A DNA stretch of 64,000 bases, taken from the NCBI RefSeq assembly GCF_003860215.1, contig NZ_RQYH01000004.1, forward strand, positions 61,092 to 125,091, read 5' to 3'. The notes below the pieces were generated by a model. It was not told where the DNA came from. It did not search any database and saw only the letters and a program-made list of their open reading frames with translations. Of the stretch, positions 46,329 through 56,511 are shown piece by piece. The translations under genes and the position numbers were made by a program. Origin of the DNA: Desulfovibrio sp. OH1186_COT-070. GTDB lineage: Bacteria > Desulfobacterota > Desulfovibrionia > Desulfovibrionales > Desulfovibrionaceae. How positions within the stretch are numbered: position 1 is the first letter of the stretch; every line of letters begins with the position of its first letter.

Positions 46329-46354
46329 GCTTGTCTCCCGTCTCTTGGGGGCTC

Positions 46355-47863
<1,509 letters not shown>

Positions 47864-47867
47864 GTGC

Positions 47868-48419
47868 TTATTCACCCCTCTTGAAATTCTCCCGAAGGAT
47901 AGCCAATTGCGCGCGCAGACTTGCGTCCAGCACCCGGTCGCCCATTTTGAGCACCATTCCCCCCAGTATGTTTTTGTCCACCGCAAAGGTCAGTTCAATG
48001 TCGGCCCCGGCCTTTTCCTGCAGGGCTTTCACGATTTCCGCCTTTTTGTCCACGGCCAGCTTGACCGCCGTGACGCACTGGCCGCGGATAACACCCTTGG
48101 CCTCATCCAGCAGTTTGCCGTAACGCGCGGCGATCTCGGCCAGAAAGGCGAGCCTTTCCTTGTCGGCCAAGAGAAAGCAGAAGTTGCGCAATGTGTTGTC
48201 GGCCTTGAGCTTGCCCAGCAGCTTGGCGAGAACCGCTTTTTTTTCGTCTACGCTGATGACAGGGCTTTTCAGCGTGAGGTCAAGCTGCGGGGCGGAAGCC
48301 AGCATTTCGCCAAGAGCCGCCAGACATGCGCCGCGCGCGCTCAGGGCTTTGTCTCCGTCCTTTTTGCCCAACGCGAAGATGGCGTTGGCATATCTGCGTG
48401 CAACTGCGGTGTTGTTCAA
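47868..48419 (-). CDS. atpH: ATP synthase delta subunit
   Basis: Links the peripheral stalk to the top of F1. The 183-residue protein starts [20 protein letters not shown] and ends with the conserved [20 protein letters not shown]. The start overlaps atpF by 4 bases, so the two are coupled. Confidence 0.95.
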   Translation of the reverse strand: MNNTAVARRYANAIFALGKKDGDKALSARGACLAALGEMLASAPQLDLTLKSPVISVDEKKAVLAKLLGKLKADNTLRNFCFLLADKERLAFLAEIAARYGKLLDEAKGVIRGQCVTAVKLAVDKKAEIVKALQEKAGADIELTFAVDKNILGGMVLKMGDRVLDASLRAQLAILRENFKRGE

Positions 48420-48997
48420 TGGAGCACCACCTTGGTAAGCGAGTTGGCGATGAGTTTTTCGTGGTCACCGGCGTCCAGCTTTGCGCGCAGGATCTTTTCG
48501 GTGGCGTCCACGATCTCATCGGCAATGGCGGCGCGCACTTCGGCAAAGACAGCGCGGCCTTCATTTTCCGCAGTCAGGCGGGCCTGCTCCACAATCTGGG
48601 CTGCCTGACGGCGGGCTTCCTCCACAATGCCCTGCCGGAGGGCCTCGGCCTGTGCCTTGCTTTCGGCCAGAATGGCCTCGCGCTCCGCGTCAAGGCTGGC
48701 AATGCGTTTTTCCACCGCTGCCAGCTTTTCCCTCGCGGCGGCGCGGCGCGCCTCAAGGCCGTCAAGCTCGCTTTTGATGCCTTCGCGGCGGTTTTTGAAA
48801 AAGCGTTTGGCCAGTCCGCCCACAAAGTACCAGAGGATACCGGCAAAAATGATGAAGTTCAGAACACGCCAGACAAAATCCCCCCACCGCGGCGCGGCGT
48901 GCTCCCCGGAGGCCAGAGCCTCCGCGGGTATGGCCGCCAGTGCGGCACAGCAAAAAACCAGCGGCAGAACAAAACCCGCATGTCTCCATTTGCTCAA
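48416..48997 (-). CDS. atpF: ATP synthase b subunit with N-terminal signal-like segment
   Basis: Peripheral-stalk subunit. The 193-residue protein is longer than usual: residues 1-30 (HAGFVLPLVFCCAALAAI, then PAEALA) look like a cleavable signal peptide, which some b subunits of delta-proteobacteria carry. The real membrane anchor follows (WRVLNFIIFAGILWYFVGG), then a long Ala/Glu-rich coiled coil to the end. It lies 86 bases downstream of the shorter b' gene, so the stalk is a b/b' heterodimer. Confidence 0.93.
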   Translation of the reverse strand: MSKWRHAGFVLPLVFCCAALAAIPAEALASGEHAAPRWGDFVWRVLNFIIFAGILWYFVGGLAKRFFKNRREGIKSELDGLEARRAAAREKLAAVEKRIASLDAEREAILAESKAQAEALRQGIVEEARRQAAQIVEQARLTAENEGRAVFAEVRAAIADEIVDATEKILRAKLDAGDHEKLIANSLTKVVLH

Positions 48998-49083
48998 GGC
49001 CCACCCCCTGTTCGAGAATTTGTGTCCGAAAGTGGCTCTGCCTGTCGGCGCGCATGCGCCAATAGCGCCGAAAAAAGCCGCAA

Positions 49084-49503
49084 CTAGCCCTTGAGAAGCC
49101 GCCGGGCAAGGCTGTCGGAAAAAGCCCCGGTCTGTCCGCGCAGATCTGCCAGAGCTTTTTTTGCCTGCTCCTGCATGGATACCCGCGTTTTTTCCAGAAT
49201 GTCGCGGGCCTGTTGCTGCGCCTCGCCCGCGAGCTTCTGCTGCTCCTGCGCACCCAGGGCGCGCCCCTGCTCGCGGGCAAGGCCCGCGTTCTGGCGGGCA
49301 CCAGCCAGAGACGCCTCATAGTTGTTGAGGCGTTCCTCAGCCTGGTATTCAAACGAACCAGCCTCTTCGGCCATGCCGTTCATGACGCCTTTGCGCTCTT
49401 TGATGATTTTTCGTACAGGCCGGATCAGGAGGATATTGAGAATATAGACGGCAATGAGAAAATTCGCCAGTTGGAAGAAGAAAGTGATGTTGATGTCCAG
49501 CAT
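49084..49503 (-). CDS. ATP synthase b' subunit
   Basis: Second peripheral-stalk subunit, 139 residues. MLDINITFFFQLANFLIAVY is the membrane anchor, followed by ILNILLIRPVRKIIKERKG and a coiled coil. First gene of the F1 operon. The a and c subunits (atpB, atpE) are not in the window and must be encoded elsewhere, as is usual in Desulfovibrio. The promoter candidate lies about 60 bases upstream of the start. Confidence 0.92.
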   Translation of the reverse strand: MLDINITFFFQLANFLIAVYILNILLIRPVRKIIKERKGVMNGMAEEAGSFEYQAEERLNNYEASLAGARQNAGLAREQGRALGAQEQQKLAGEAQQQARDILEKTRVSMQEQAKKALADLRGQTGAFSDSLARRLLKG

Positions 49504-49542
49504 GCCGCATATCCTCCCGTTGGGTGGCGGATTGAAGGAAGG

Positions 49543-49570
49543 AAAAAACGTTAAGCTTTTGCAGCTTAAC
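49543..49570 (-). terminator. terminator of the pepP-aroK-glycosyltransferase unit
   Basis: On the minus strand GTTAAGC-TGCAAAA-GCTTAAC is followed by GTTTTTT. It lies 83 bases after the glycosyltransferase stop. A second perfect hairpin, CCCGAAAA-TT-TTTTCGGG, lies at 49620-49637 just after that stop. Confidence 0.65.
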
Positions 49571-49591
49571 CGCAGCCAGCTGTTCTGTCAA
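49563..49591 (-). promoter_or_regulatory. candidate sigma-70 promoter of the ATP synthase operon
   Basis: On the minus strand a perfect TTGACA (49591-49586), a 17-base spacer and TAAGCT (49568-49563) lie 60 bases upstream of the b' start. The -10 box is weak and falls inside the terminator stem of the upstream unit. Confidence 0.5.
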
Positions 49592-49652
49592 AGGGTATTG
49601 GTGACAAATTTCGCAAACTCCCGAAAATTTTTTCGGGTCTGCGGCAAAAGAC

Positions 49653-50711
49653 TCAGGCGGGCAGCCAGTCCCGGTCTGTGTATCCTGCCTGTTCAAGCCA
49701 GCAGGCAGCCTCCTCTGCCGCGCCGTGTGCGGTCAGGGCGTTGAGCAGAAAGCCTTGTCCCGGCGGGGGCAGATCTCCCCTGCCGCGCACCGGAACATTT
49801 TCCACACGGTTGCCGATTTTTTTGGGGTCAATGTCAATGAAGGCCACGGGCTGCGGGCCGTATTCCCAGAGCGGACGCAGGCGGGCACGGGCCACGCGCC
49901 CGGCGCCCAGCACCCAGACCTGTGGGTGGAAGGGATTGTGTTTTCGCAGGTGGCGGGCCAGCCAGAAGGCCCGCAGGCGGTCGCAGGCCTGCCGTGCGTA
50001 GCGGCTGTCTGCTCTGGTGGCGCGCCGGGGGGAGTCGTTCCAGACCAGCAGGGTCTGGGGCAGTTTTTCCATGCGTGCTCCCCTGTCCAGCCAGCGCAGC
50101 CACATCTCCCAGTCTTCGGGAAAGTCCCCGTGCCGGTACGCTCCCCATTTTTCGGCGGCTTCGCGCCGGAACATGACCGAAGGATGACAGACGGGGGTAT
50201 CGCGAAAACGGATGTGGGCAAGCTCTTGCGGACTGCAAAAGCTGTTCTGCCATTCCACAAAATGGGCAAAACCCGCGGCCCGGACGGGGTCGCCGCCAAA
50301 GGCAACGCGGCTTGCCGAAAGGCACAGGCCGGGATTGGCCGCGAGATGGGCCGCTTGTAGAGCCAGACGGTGGGGATGGGCCGTATCATCGGCGTCCATG
50401 CGGGCAATGAGCGCCCCCCGCGCCAGAGAAAGACCGGCATTGAGAGCCGGGGCAAGGCCGCTGGGCGGAAGGTGCAGGCAGCGCAGAGGGATGTTTTTTT
50501 GCGCGGCCTGGGCGTGCAGGCTCCGGAGCAGCAGGGCGGTCTGGTCTGTGGATCCATCGTCCGCCACAATGACTTCAAAATCGGGCAGGGGGCAGCCCGG
50601 TGCGGGGGTCTGGTCCAGCAGGCTGCACAGGGCCGCAGGCAGGGTGGCGGCGGCGTTGCGGGCAGGCAGCAGTACCGAGATTGCCGGCTCTCTTTCCCCG
50701 CGGGCTGTCAT
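49653..50711 (-). CDS. family 2 glycosyltransferase
   Basis: A cytoplasmic or membrane-associated sugar transferase of 352 residues. The GT-A fold is seen at the N-terminus (AISVLLPARNAAATLPAAL, DFEVIVADDGSTDQT, LIARMDADDTAHP with the DxD metal site). The middle shows FPEDWEMWLRWLDRG, a typical acceptor-side GT2 motif. The last 90 residues look like a separate Rossmann-like piece (VWVLGAGRVARARLRPLWEYG, PVAFIDIDPKKIGNRV), an unusual addition that could bind a nucleotide. Start ATG 50711 overlaps the aroK stop (ATGA). Sugar and acceptor are unknown; envelope polysaccharide is likely. Confidence 0.85.
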   Translation of the reverse strand: MTARGEREPAISVLLPARNAAATLPAALCSLLDQTPAPGCPLPDFEVIVADDGSTDQTALLLRSLHAQAAQKNIPLRCLHLPPSGLAPALNAGLSLARGALIARMDADDTAHPHRLALQAAHLAANPGLCLSASRVAFGGDPVRAAGFAHFVEWQNSFCSPQELAHIRFRDTPVCHPSVMFRREAAEKWGAYRHGDFPEDWEMWLRWLDRGARMEKLPQTLLVWNDSPRRATRADSRYARQACDRLRAFWLARHLRKHNPFHPQVWVLGAGRVARARLRPLWEYGPQPVAFIDIDPKKIGNRVENVPVRGRGDLPPPGQGFLLNALTAHGAAEEAACWLEQAGYTDRDWLPA

Positions 50712-51271
50712 GTGCTTTTTTCCGCAAGTGGGGGCGCGCCCAGCAGGCGCAGGGCGCATGCGCAGACTTCGCCCAGAGGGCGGGCTGCGTCCAGGCGGTG
50801 GTGTGCGGCCTGCGCATACAGGGGAGCCCGTTCGGCCAGCATGCGGGCCAGGGAATCACGGGCCGGACTTGCGGAGAGGGCAGGCCGCTGTTCCGCCAGA
50901 GGTTCAAGAGCCAGGCGGGCTTCCAGATCCGCGGCCGGAGCGTCAAGGTGGAGAACAAGGCCCCGTGCGCGCATGAAAAGCCTGTTTTTCGGGTCAAGCA
51001 CCATGCCGCCGCCGGTGGCGACAATGCAGCCTGCGGGATGGAGATCGGCAACCTGCCGCAGTGTGCGGCTTTCGTGCGCCCGAAAGGCGGGCCAGCCCTC
51101 ATCGGCCACGATGCGGGCGATGCTTTTGCCCAGAGCCTCCTGCAGGTGCTGGTCCGTGTCCACAAAGGGCATGCCCGTCTGGCGCGCCAGCATGCGCCCC
51201 AGACTCGTTTTGCCCGAAGCGCGCGGCCCCACCAGAAAAACGCACTTGGCGTCGCATCCATTGGCCTTCAC
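50708..51271 (-). CDS. aroK: shikimate kinase
   Basis: Phosphorylates shikimate in aromatic amino acid synthesis. The 187-residue protein has a P-loop (VFLVGPRASGKTSLGR), FVDTDQHLQE, the substrate motif AFRAHE with its arginine, ATGGGMVLD and the lid region RPALSASPARDSL. All shikimate-binding signatures are intact, in contrast to the paralogue at 13472-14008. The start is GTG 51271, whose bases overlap the pepP stop as GTGA; the ATG frames upstream have no homology. Coupled with pepP and the glycosyltransferase. Confidence 0.88.
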   Translation of the reverse strand: MKANGCDAKCVFLVGPRASGKTSLGRMLARQTGMPFVDTDQHLQEALGKSIARIVADEGWPAFRAHESRTLRQVADLHPAGCIVATGGGMVLDPKNRLFMRARGLVLHLDAPAADLEARLALEPLAEQRPALSASPARDSLARMLAERAPLYAQAAHHRLDAARPLGEVCACALRLLGAPPLAEKST

Positions 51272-52350
51272 AGGACGCGCACTCCGCCTTCTTCGACCAG
51301 CACCGCGTATTCCCAGCGTACGCCGCCCCATTGGGGATAGTAGAGGCCGGGTTCCACGGTGACCACCATGCCCGGCTCCAGAACGCCCTGAGCGCGGGGC
51401 GAAAGGCTGGGGGCCTCATGGGTTTCCAGCCCCACACCGTGCCCGAGGCCGTGGGTAAAGGCTTTTTCTTCCCCGGCGGCGGCAAAGACGGCGTGGGCCA
51501 GAGCATAGGCGTCTTTCAACGGCAGGCCGGGGCGCATGCCGTTGATGGCTGCGGCCTGTGCCTGCCGTGTCAGGTCAAGGGCGCGGCGGAAGGTATCAGT
51601 AGGGGCCGGTCCCACCCAGAAGGTGCGCGTCTGGTCCGAACAGTAGTCGTCCAGGCGGCAGCCCGTGTCCACCAGCACGGGGCAGTTTTCGCCCACCACA
51701 TCGTGGCCGGGAATGGCGTGGGGCAGGGCGGCGTTGGGGCCTGTGGCCACAATGGAGGCAAAAGCCATTTCCGATGCCCCGTTTTCGCGGAAAAAACGCT
51801 CGATGCGCCAACTGATATCCGCCTCGGAGCGGCCCGGCTCCAATTCCTTTTCAATATGGCGCATCAGGCGGTGGTTCAGGGCAAAGGATTTTTCCAGAGC
51901 CGCCACCTCGCGGGCGTCCTTGGTGCGGCGCAGTTTTTCCACCAGCCCGTCGGCGGCCTCGCACCACAGGCCCGGCATACGGGTCAGGGCGCGGGCAAAG
52001 GCCAGGCTGACACCCTGGGCCTCCAGTCCGATGCGGCTTCCTGTGCGGCGCAAAAGTCCGTGCAGATCCGCGGCAGCGTCCGCGCCATAGAGAAAGATGC
52101 GCTCGTTGTCCCAGAGACGCCGCGCCGCGTCCAGATAGCGGGAGTCCGTGGCCAGCCAGTCGCGGCCGTCGGCGGTGATGATCAGCCGTCCGGCGCTTTC
52201 GTTGCACTGGGGGTCGTGGAGTTCAAAGCCCGAGAGGTAGAAGCGGTTTGCGGCCCGGCTGACGAGCAGGGCGTCCAGCCTGCGGGCGTGCATGGCGCGG
52301 CGCAGCCGCTCGCGCCGGGCGGAAAAAATGTCGTCCCTGATGGTGTGCAT
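51268..52350 (-). CDS. pepP: M24-family Xaa-Pro aminopeptidase
   Basis: A metallopeptidase that removes an N-terminal residue before proline. The 360-residue protein has a creatinase-like N-terminal domain (about 1-130) and a pita-bread C-terminal domain. The metal ligands are visible: the aspartates of VLVDTGC and SDQTRTFW, the histidine of THGLGHGVGLETHEAPSL, and the glutamates of TVEPGLYYP and RWEYAVLV. ATG 52350 has a GGAGA site. Cytoplasmic. First gene of a three-gene minus-strand unit. Confidence 0.9.
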   Translation of the reverse strand: MHTIRDDIFSARRERLRRAMHARRLDALLVSRAANRFYLSGFELHDPQCNESAGRLIITADGRDWLATDSRYLDAARRLWDNERIFLYGADAAADLHGLLRRTGSRIGLEAQGVSLAFARALTRMPGLWCEAADGLVEKLRRTKDAREVAALEKSFALNHRLMRHIEKELEPGRSEADISWRIERFFRENGASEMAFASIVATGPNAALPHAIPGHDVVGENCPVLVDTGCRLDDYCSDQTRTFWVGPAPTDTFRRALDLTRQAQAAAINGMRPGLPLKDAYALAHAVFAAAGEEKAFTHGLGHGVGLETHEAPSLSPRAQGVLEPGMVVTVEPGLYYPQWGGVRWEYAVLVEEGGVRVL

Positions 52351-52492
52351 GGCGGTCTCCTCAAAAAGGCAGTGTACATGTCTTGCCCTGCTGTGAAAAG
52401 AGCGCCTTTCCCGCGGACGCAGCGCGGGGCAAGAACCTGCACCGGTACGCTCCGGGAGAAGATTCCGGCAATGTCATGGGGGGCGGTTCCGG

Positions 52493-52522
52493 TTGACCCG
52501 TCGGCGAACTTGAGACTATACA
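52493..52522 (+). promoter_or_regulatory. sigma-70 promoter giving a possibly leaderless pyrK transcript
   Basis: TTGACC (52493-52498), an 18-base spacer and TATACA (52517-52522) end 7 bases before the ATG of pyrK (52530). Transcription would begin at or next to the start codon. No ribosome site is seen in front of pyrK, which fits a leaderless message. Confidence 0.55.
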
Positions 52523-52529
52523 CCAGAGC

Positions 52530-53357
52530 ATGTCGCAACCACTATCTTCTTCGCAACCGGCATCCTGCGAACTGACGGTTCTGGACCTTGTGCCTTTCGG
52601 GCAGACCGGCAGTGAGCGCCGTTTTTTTGCCCTCAGGCTTTCCCGTCCCCCGTGGGAGAAGTATCGCCCCGGCCAGTTTGTCATGATCCGCCCCCAAAAT
52701 TTCGGCCTGGATATTCTGTGGGCGCGCCCCCTGGGTATCTGCCACATGACGGCCCGGCACATGATCTGCTTCTTTCAGGTGCGCGGCAAAGGCACGCAGC
52801 GCATGGCCGAACTCCGGCCCGGCGATAATGTGCGTGTATGGGGCCCGCTGGGCAACGGCTTTGCCATGGAGCCGGACACCCCCACCCTTCTGCTGGCGGG
52901 AGGCATGGGCATTGTGCCCTTTGTGGGCTATGTAAACGAGCATCCCCGGCCGTGGAACGTGAGCATGCTCTTCGGCCACCGCGAGAACATCCGCTGCTAT
53001 CCCGTGGACAGCATCAACGAGCATGTGCCTCTGGACAGCCTTCAGGAAAATGAACCGGGAGATCTGGGCAATCTTGTTTTCACCATCAAGGAGCGCATGG
53101 GCGAGTATGCCGCGCAGAAGGGTCTTGTGCTGGCCTGCGGCCCCACGCCTTTTTTGCGCACTGTCCAGAACCTTGCCGCAAAGCTGAACGTGCGCTGCCA
53201 GTTGTCGCTGGAAAACCGCATGGCTTGCGGCGTGGGGGCCTGTTTGGGCTGCGTGTCCAGAACCACGGAAAACTGGCCCGTGCCGGGAAAGCGTCAGGGG
53301 CTGGTGCAGATATGCAACCACGGCCCTGTCTTCTGGGCGGACCAGATAGAACTTTAG
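52530..53357 (+). CDS. pyrK: dihydroorotate dehydrogenase electron-transfer subunit
   Basis: Flavin and iron-sulfur subunit that passes electrons from dihydroorotate dehydrogenase B to NAD+. The 275-residue protein has a ferredoxin-reductase-like FAD domain (YRPGQFVMIRPQNFG), an NAD domain (TPTLLLAGGMGIVPFVGYV) and a C-terminal 2Fe-2S site with ACGVGACLGCVS and a final cysteine in VQICNHGPVF. Start ATG 52530. It is 48 bases before pyrD, which gives the B-type enzyme. Confidence 0.93.
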   Translation: MSQPLSSSQPASCELTVLDLVPFGQTGSERRFFALRLSRPPWEKYRPGQFVMIRPQNFGLDILWARPLGICHMTARHMICFFQVRGKGTQRMAELRPGDNVRVWGPLGNGFAMEPDTPTLLLAGGMGIVPFVGYVNEHPRPWNVSMLFGHRENIRCYPVDSINEHVPLDSLQENEPGDLGNLVFTIKERMGEYAAQKGLVLACGPTPFLRTVQNLAAKLNVRCQLSLENRMACGVGACLGCVSRTTENWPVPGKRQGLVQICNHGPVFWADQIEL

Positions 53358-53405
53358 CCTCCTTTTCGCCATGCGCTGCCGGTTTTGCGGCATTTGGAGA
53401 CCCGC

Positions 53406-54338
53406 ATGAATCTTTCCGTCACTCTCAAGGGGCAGAGCCGCGACCTGACGCTCAAAAATCCTGTGCTCACGGCCTCCGGCACGTTTGGCTACGGTCTGGA
53501 GTACGCGGCCTACGGCGAACTGGCCTCTCTGGGCGGCCTGGTGGTCAAGGGGCTTTCTCTGGAGCCGCGCGAGGGCAATCCCCTGCCGCGCATTGTGGAA
53601 ACCGCGGCAGGCATGCTCAATGCCGTGGGCCTGCAAAACGACGGAGTGGAAGCTTTCTGCCGGTTCAAGCTGCCCGCGCTGCCCTGGCGCGAAACCGCGG
53701 TTATTGCCAATATCTATGCGTCGTCGGTGGAGGATTTTGCCCGGCTCGCCGAACGCCTTGATGCGGAAGAAGGCATTGCCGCGCTGGAAGTCAATGTGTC
53801 CTGCCCCAACGTCAAGGCCGGGGGAGTGCTGTTCGGGCAGGACCCGGCGCTGGCCGCGCGGGTGACTTCCGCTGTGCGGCGGGCCGCGCCCGGCAAGCAC
53901 GTCATGGTCAAGCTTTCGCCCAACGTCACGGATATTGCGCTCATGGCCCGCAGTGTGGAAGACGCTGGCGCGGACAGCATCTCCTGCATCAACACCCTGC
54001 TGGGCATGACTGTGGATCTGCGCAGTCGCAGGCCCGGACTGGCCAATGTGGTGGGCGGTCTTTCCGGCCCTGCCATCAAGCCCGTGGCCCTGCGCTGTGT
54101 CTGGCAGGCTGCGCGTGCCGTGCGCATTCCCGTGGTGGGTGTGGGCGGCATTCTCACGGCCGAAGATGCCCTGGAATTTCTGCTGGTGGGCGCGCGTGCC
54201 GTACAGGTGGGCACGGGCAATTTTTTGCGTCCGGACTGCGCTTTTGCCCTGGCGCGGGATCTGCCCGAAGCCTGCCAGCGTCTGGACATTGCAGATTTGT
54301 CCGCGTTCTGCGGCAGTCTGCGCTTGGACACGCCATGA
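53406..54338 (+). CDS. pyrD: dihydroorotate dehydrogenase, class 1B catalytic subunit
   Basis: Oxidises dihydroorotate to orotate in pyrimidine synthesis, using FMN. The 310-residue TIM barrel shows LKNPVLTASGTFGYGLEY, the catalytic-cysteine loop LEVNVSCPNVKAGG (class 1 uses cysteine), VMVKLSPNVTD, and the FMN-binding VVGVGGILTAEDALEFLLVG with AVQVGTGNF. Start ATG 53406. Its stop overlaps the next gene by 4 bases. Confidence 0.95.
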   Translation: MNLSVTLKGQSRDLTLKNPVLTASGTFGYGLEYAAYGELASLGGLVVKGLSLEPREGNPLPRIVETAAGMLNAVGLQNDGVEAFCRFKLPALPWRETAVIANIYASSVEDFARLAERLDAEEGIAALEVNVSCPNVKAGGVLFGQDPALAARVTSAVRRAAPGKHVMVKLSPNVTDIALMARSVEDAGADSISCINTLLGMTVDLRSRRPGLANVVGGLSGPAIKPVALRCVWQAARAVRIPVVGVGGILTAEDALEFLLVGARAVQVGTGNFLRPDCAFALARDLPEACQRLDIADLSAFCGSLRLDTP

Positions 54339-55468
54339 CGCTTTCTGTCGACGCAGTGCGGTCCGCGGAGGATTTTTCGCTGTTCGTGGATCTGCCCTGG
54401 AGCATCCATCGCAACCATCCCCTCTGGACCCCCCCCCTCAAAAGTCAGGAAAAGGATCTCCTCACGCCGGGCGCGCACCCTTTCTGGGAGTCGGCGAGCC
54501 GCGAGCTTTTTCTTGTCCGGCGCCAGGGGCGGCCCGTGGGCCGCGTGGCGGCCATTGTGGACCGGAAATACAATGACTATGCGGGAGAAAAATGCGGTGC
54601 TTTCGGCTTTTTCGAGTGCGCGCACGATCCTGCGGCCGCCCATGCCCTGTTGGACGCGGCGCGGGACTGGCTGGCGGGTCAGGGCATGGCCTTCATGCGC
54701 GGGCCGCTCAATCCTTCGGCCAATTATACCTGCGGCCTGCTGGTGGACGGCTTTGACCTGCCGCCGGTGATCATGATGCCCTGGAATCCCCCGTACTACG
54801 CCGAAATGCTGGAAAGCTGGCATTTGCGCAAGGAGCGGGATCTTTTTGCCTATCTCATCGAGCGGCACCGCCTCGCCCTGCCGGAGTGGCTCACGCAGGA
54901 AGTGGCCCGGCTCAGGGCCGAGGGGCGTTTTTCCTGCCGCACGTCCAGCAGGGCCACCCTGGTCGGCGACATCCGCGACATGCTGGATCTCTACAGGGAC
55001 TCCTGGGCGCAGAACTGGGGATTTTCGCCCCTCTCGGAGGCAGAGGCCGAGTGCCATGTGCGGGAACTGAAAAGCGTTCTGGACCCGGAGTTTTTTGTGC
55101 TGTTTTTTCATGACGGCCGACCTGCCGCAGGCATGGTGGCCCTGCCCGACATGGCGCCGCTTCTGCGGCGGATCAACGGCCGTTTGGGGCTTTCCGCCGT
55201 CTGGCACTGGTGGCGTGCCCGCACGGAAATCCGCAGCGGATACCGCATCATTCTTTTCGGCATCCGCGAGGAATACCGCCTCCTGGGCCTGCCACTGCTG
55301 CTGCTGGACTTCATGCTGGAACAGGCCCGCCGGAAAAAGGAATTCCAGTGGGTGGAAGGCTCCTGGGTATTGGAGGACAATGTGGCGGTCAATGACCTGA
55401 TAGAAGATTTTTCGGGCCGCCTGACCAAGCGGTACCGCATCTACCGCCGGGAGATCGGGGCATGGTGA
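54335..55468 (+). CDS. GNAT-fold acetyltransferase-like protein
   Basis: A 377-residue cytoplasmic protein with two GNAT-like halves, similar to the YghO-type group. Recognisable parts are SREFLVRRQG-like RELFLVRRQGRPVGRVAAIV, GFFECAHDPAAAHALLDAA with LAGQGMAFMRGPLNPSANYT, and a late EYRLLGLPLLLLDFMLEQA segment ahead of WVEGSWVLEDNVAV. The substrate is not known. It overlaps pyrD by 4 bases and the SDR gene by 7 bases. Together with the next genes it forms a strictly overlapping set, so joint function or at least joint expression is likely. Confidence 0.75.
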   Translation: MTLSVDAVRSAEDFSLFVDLPWSIHRNHPLWTPPLKSQEKDLLTPGAHPFWESASRELFLVRRQGRPVGRVAAIVDRKYNDYAGEKCGAFGFFECAHDPAAAHALLDAARDWLAGQGMAFMRGPLNPSANYTCGLLVDGFDLPPVIMMPWNPPYYAEMLESWHLRKERDLFAYLIERHRLALPEWLTQEVARLRAEGRFSCRTSSRATLVGDIRDMLDLYRDSWAQNWGFSPLSEAEAECHVRELKSVLDPEFFVLFFHDGRPAAGMVALPDMAPLLRRINGRLGLSAVWHWWRARTEIRSGYRIILFGIREEYRLLGLPLLLLDFMLEQARRKKEFQWVEGSWVLEDNVAVNDLIEDFSGRLTKRYRIYRREIGAW

Positions 55469-56511
55469 CGGCGGCCTCTCTGGCGGGAAAAAACGTTCTG
55501 CTCACCGGCGGCACGGGCTTTGTGGGGCGGCATGTGCTGCCGCGTCTGCTGGAGTCCGGAGCCTGCGTCACCTGCCTTGTGCGTGGCCGTTCGCGGGTGG
55601 AGAATCTGCCGCCTGCGGTGTCCGTGGCGCAGGCAGACCTGCTGTCCGGTCAGGGGCTGGAAGAAGCCCTGGGCGGACAGGACGTGGTGATCCACATGGC
55701 GGCCCTGCTTTTCGGCCTGGGCTGGCAGGACTATCTGCGGGCCAATGCCCTGGCTGCGCGGAGCATGGCCGGGGCGCTGGAGCGCCTGAAGATGCGGGGG
55801 GGAGGCCCTGCCCGTGTTGTTCTGGTGTCCAGTCTGGCGGCCACCGGCCCCGGCGCGCGCCTGCCCGGTGTGGGTGATGATGCGCCGTGCGCGCCTGTTT
55901 CGGCCTACGGCTGGTCCAAGCTTCTCACCGAGCAGATTCTGGGCCGCGCGCTGGGGGATGGCTTGGTAACCCTGCGGCCACCCATTATCTACGGTTCGGG
56001 CGACAGGGGGCTGCTGCCCGTTTTTCGCGGTGTTGCGCGGGGGGTGGCCGTCAGCCCGGGATGGGGAAGGGAGTTTTGGGTCAGCGCGGTGCACGCGCGC
56101 GACATGGCGCAGGCCGTGCTGCTTGCCTGCGGCGCCAAGGCGCGCGGGGTGTATCACCTCAGTGACGGGCATGCGCATACCATGACCGGATTTTGCCGGG
56201 GCATGGCCCGCGCGCTGGGTACGGAGCGCACGTTGCGCGTTCTGCGCCTGCCCTTGCCCCTCATGGGCTGCGCCGCGGGCATATCCACCGCTCTGGCCGT
56301 CACGGCCGATGCCGTCAGCGCCCGGCTGCGCGGGCGCGGCCTCGGGCGCGCTCCGTCCTGGAATCTGGACAAATTCCGTGAGGCGCGTCAGGAAGGCTGG
56401 CTGTGCGATGCCAGTCGCATTGGCCGCGAACTGGGCTTTGTGCCTGCCGTGAACCTTGAGGAGGGCATGGCCGAGGCTGTGGCGGGCTACCGCCGTGAGG
56501 GCTGGCTGTGA
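55462..56511 (+). CDS. extended SDR NAD-dependent epimerase/dehydratase
   Basis: A 349-residue Rossmann-fold protein of the extended SDR class. It has the cofactor motif NVLLTGGTGFVGRHVLP, the serine of VLVSSLAATGPG and the catalytic YGWSK, followed by TLRPPIIYGSGDRG. The group includes sugar-nucleotide epimerases and sterol/hopanoid-type 3-beta dehydrogenases; the substrate cannot be read here. A hydrophobic segment (LMGCAAGISTALAVTADAV) near residue 270 may touch the membrane. It overlaps the GNAT gene upstream by 7 and the ABC-F gene downstream by 4 bases. Confidence 0.82.
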   Translation: MVTAASLAGKNVLLTGGTGFVGRHVLPRLLESGACVTCLVRGRSRVENLPPAVSVAQADLLSGQGLEEALGGQDVVIHMAALLFGLGWQDYLRANALAARSMAGALERLKMRGGGPARVVLVSSLAATGPGARLPGVGDDAPCAPVSAYGWSKLLTEQILGRALGDGLVTLRPPIIYGSGDRGLLPVFRGVARGVAVSPGWGREFWVSAVHARDMAQAVLLACGAKARGVYHLSDGHAHTMTGFCRGMARALGTERTLRVLRLPLPLMGCAAGISTALAVTADAVSARLRGRGLGRAPSWNLDKFREARQEGWLCDASRIGRELGFVPAVNLEEGMAEAVAGYRREGWL

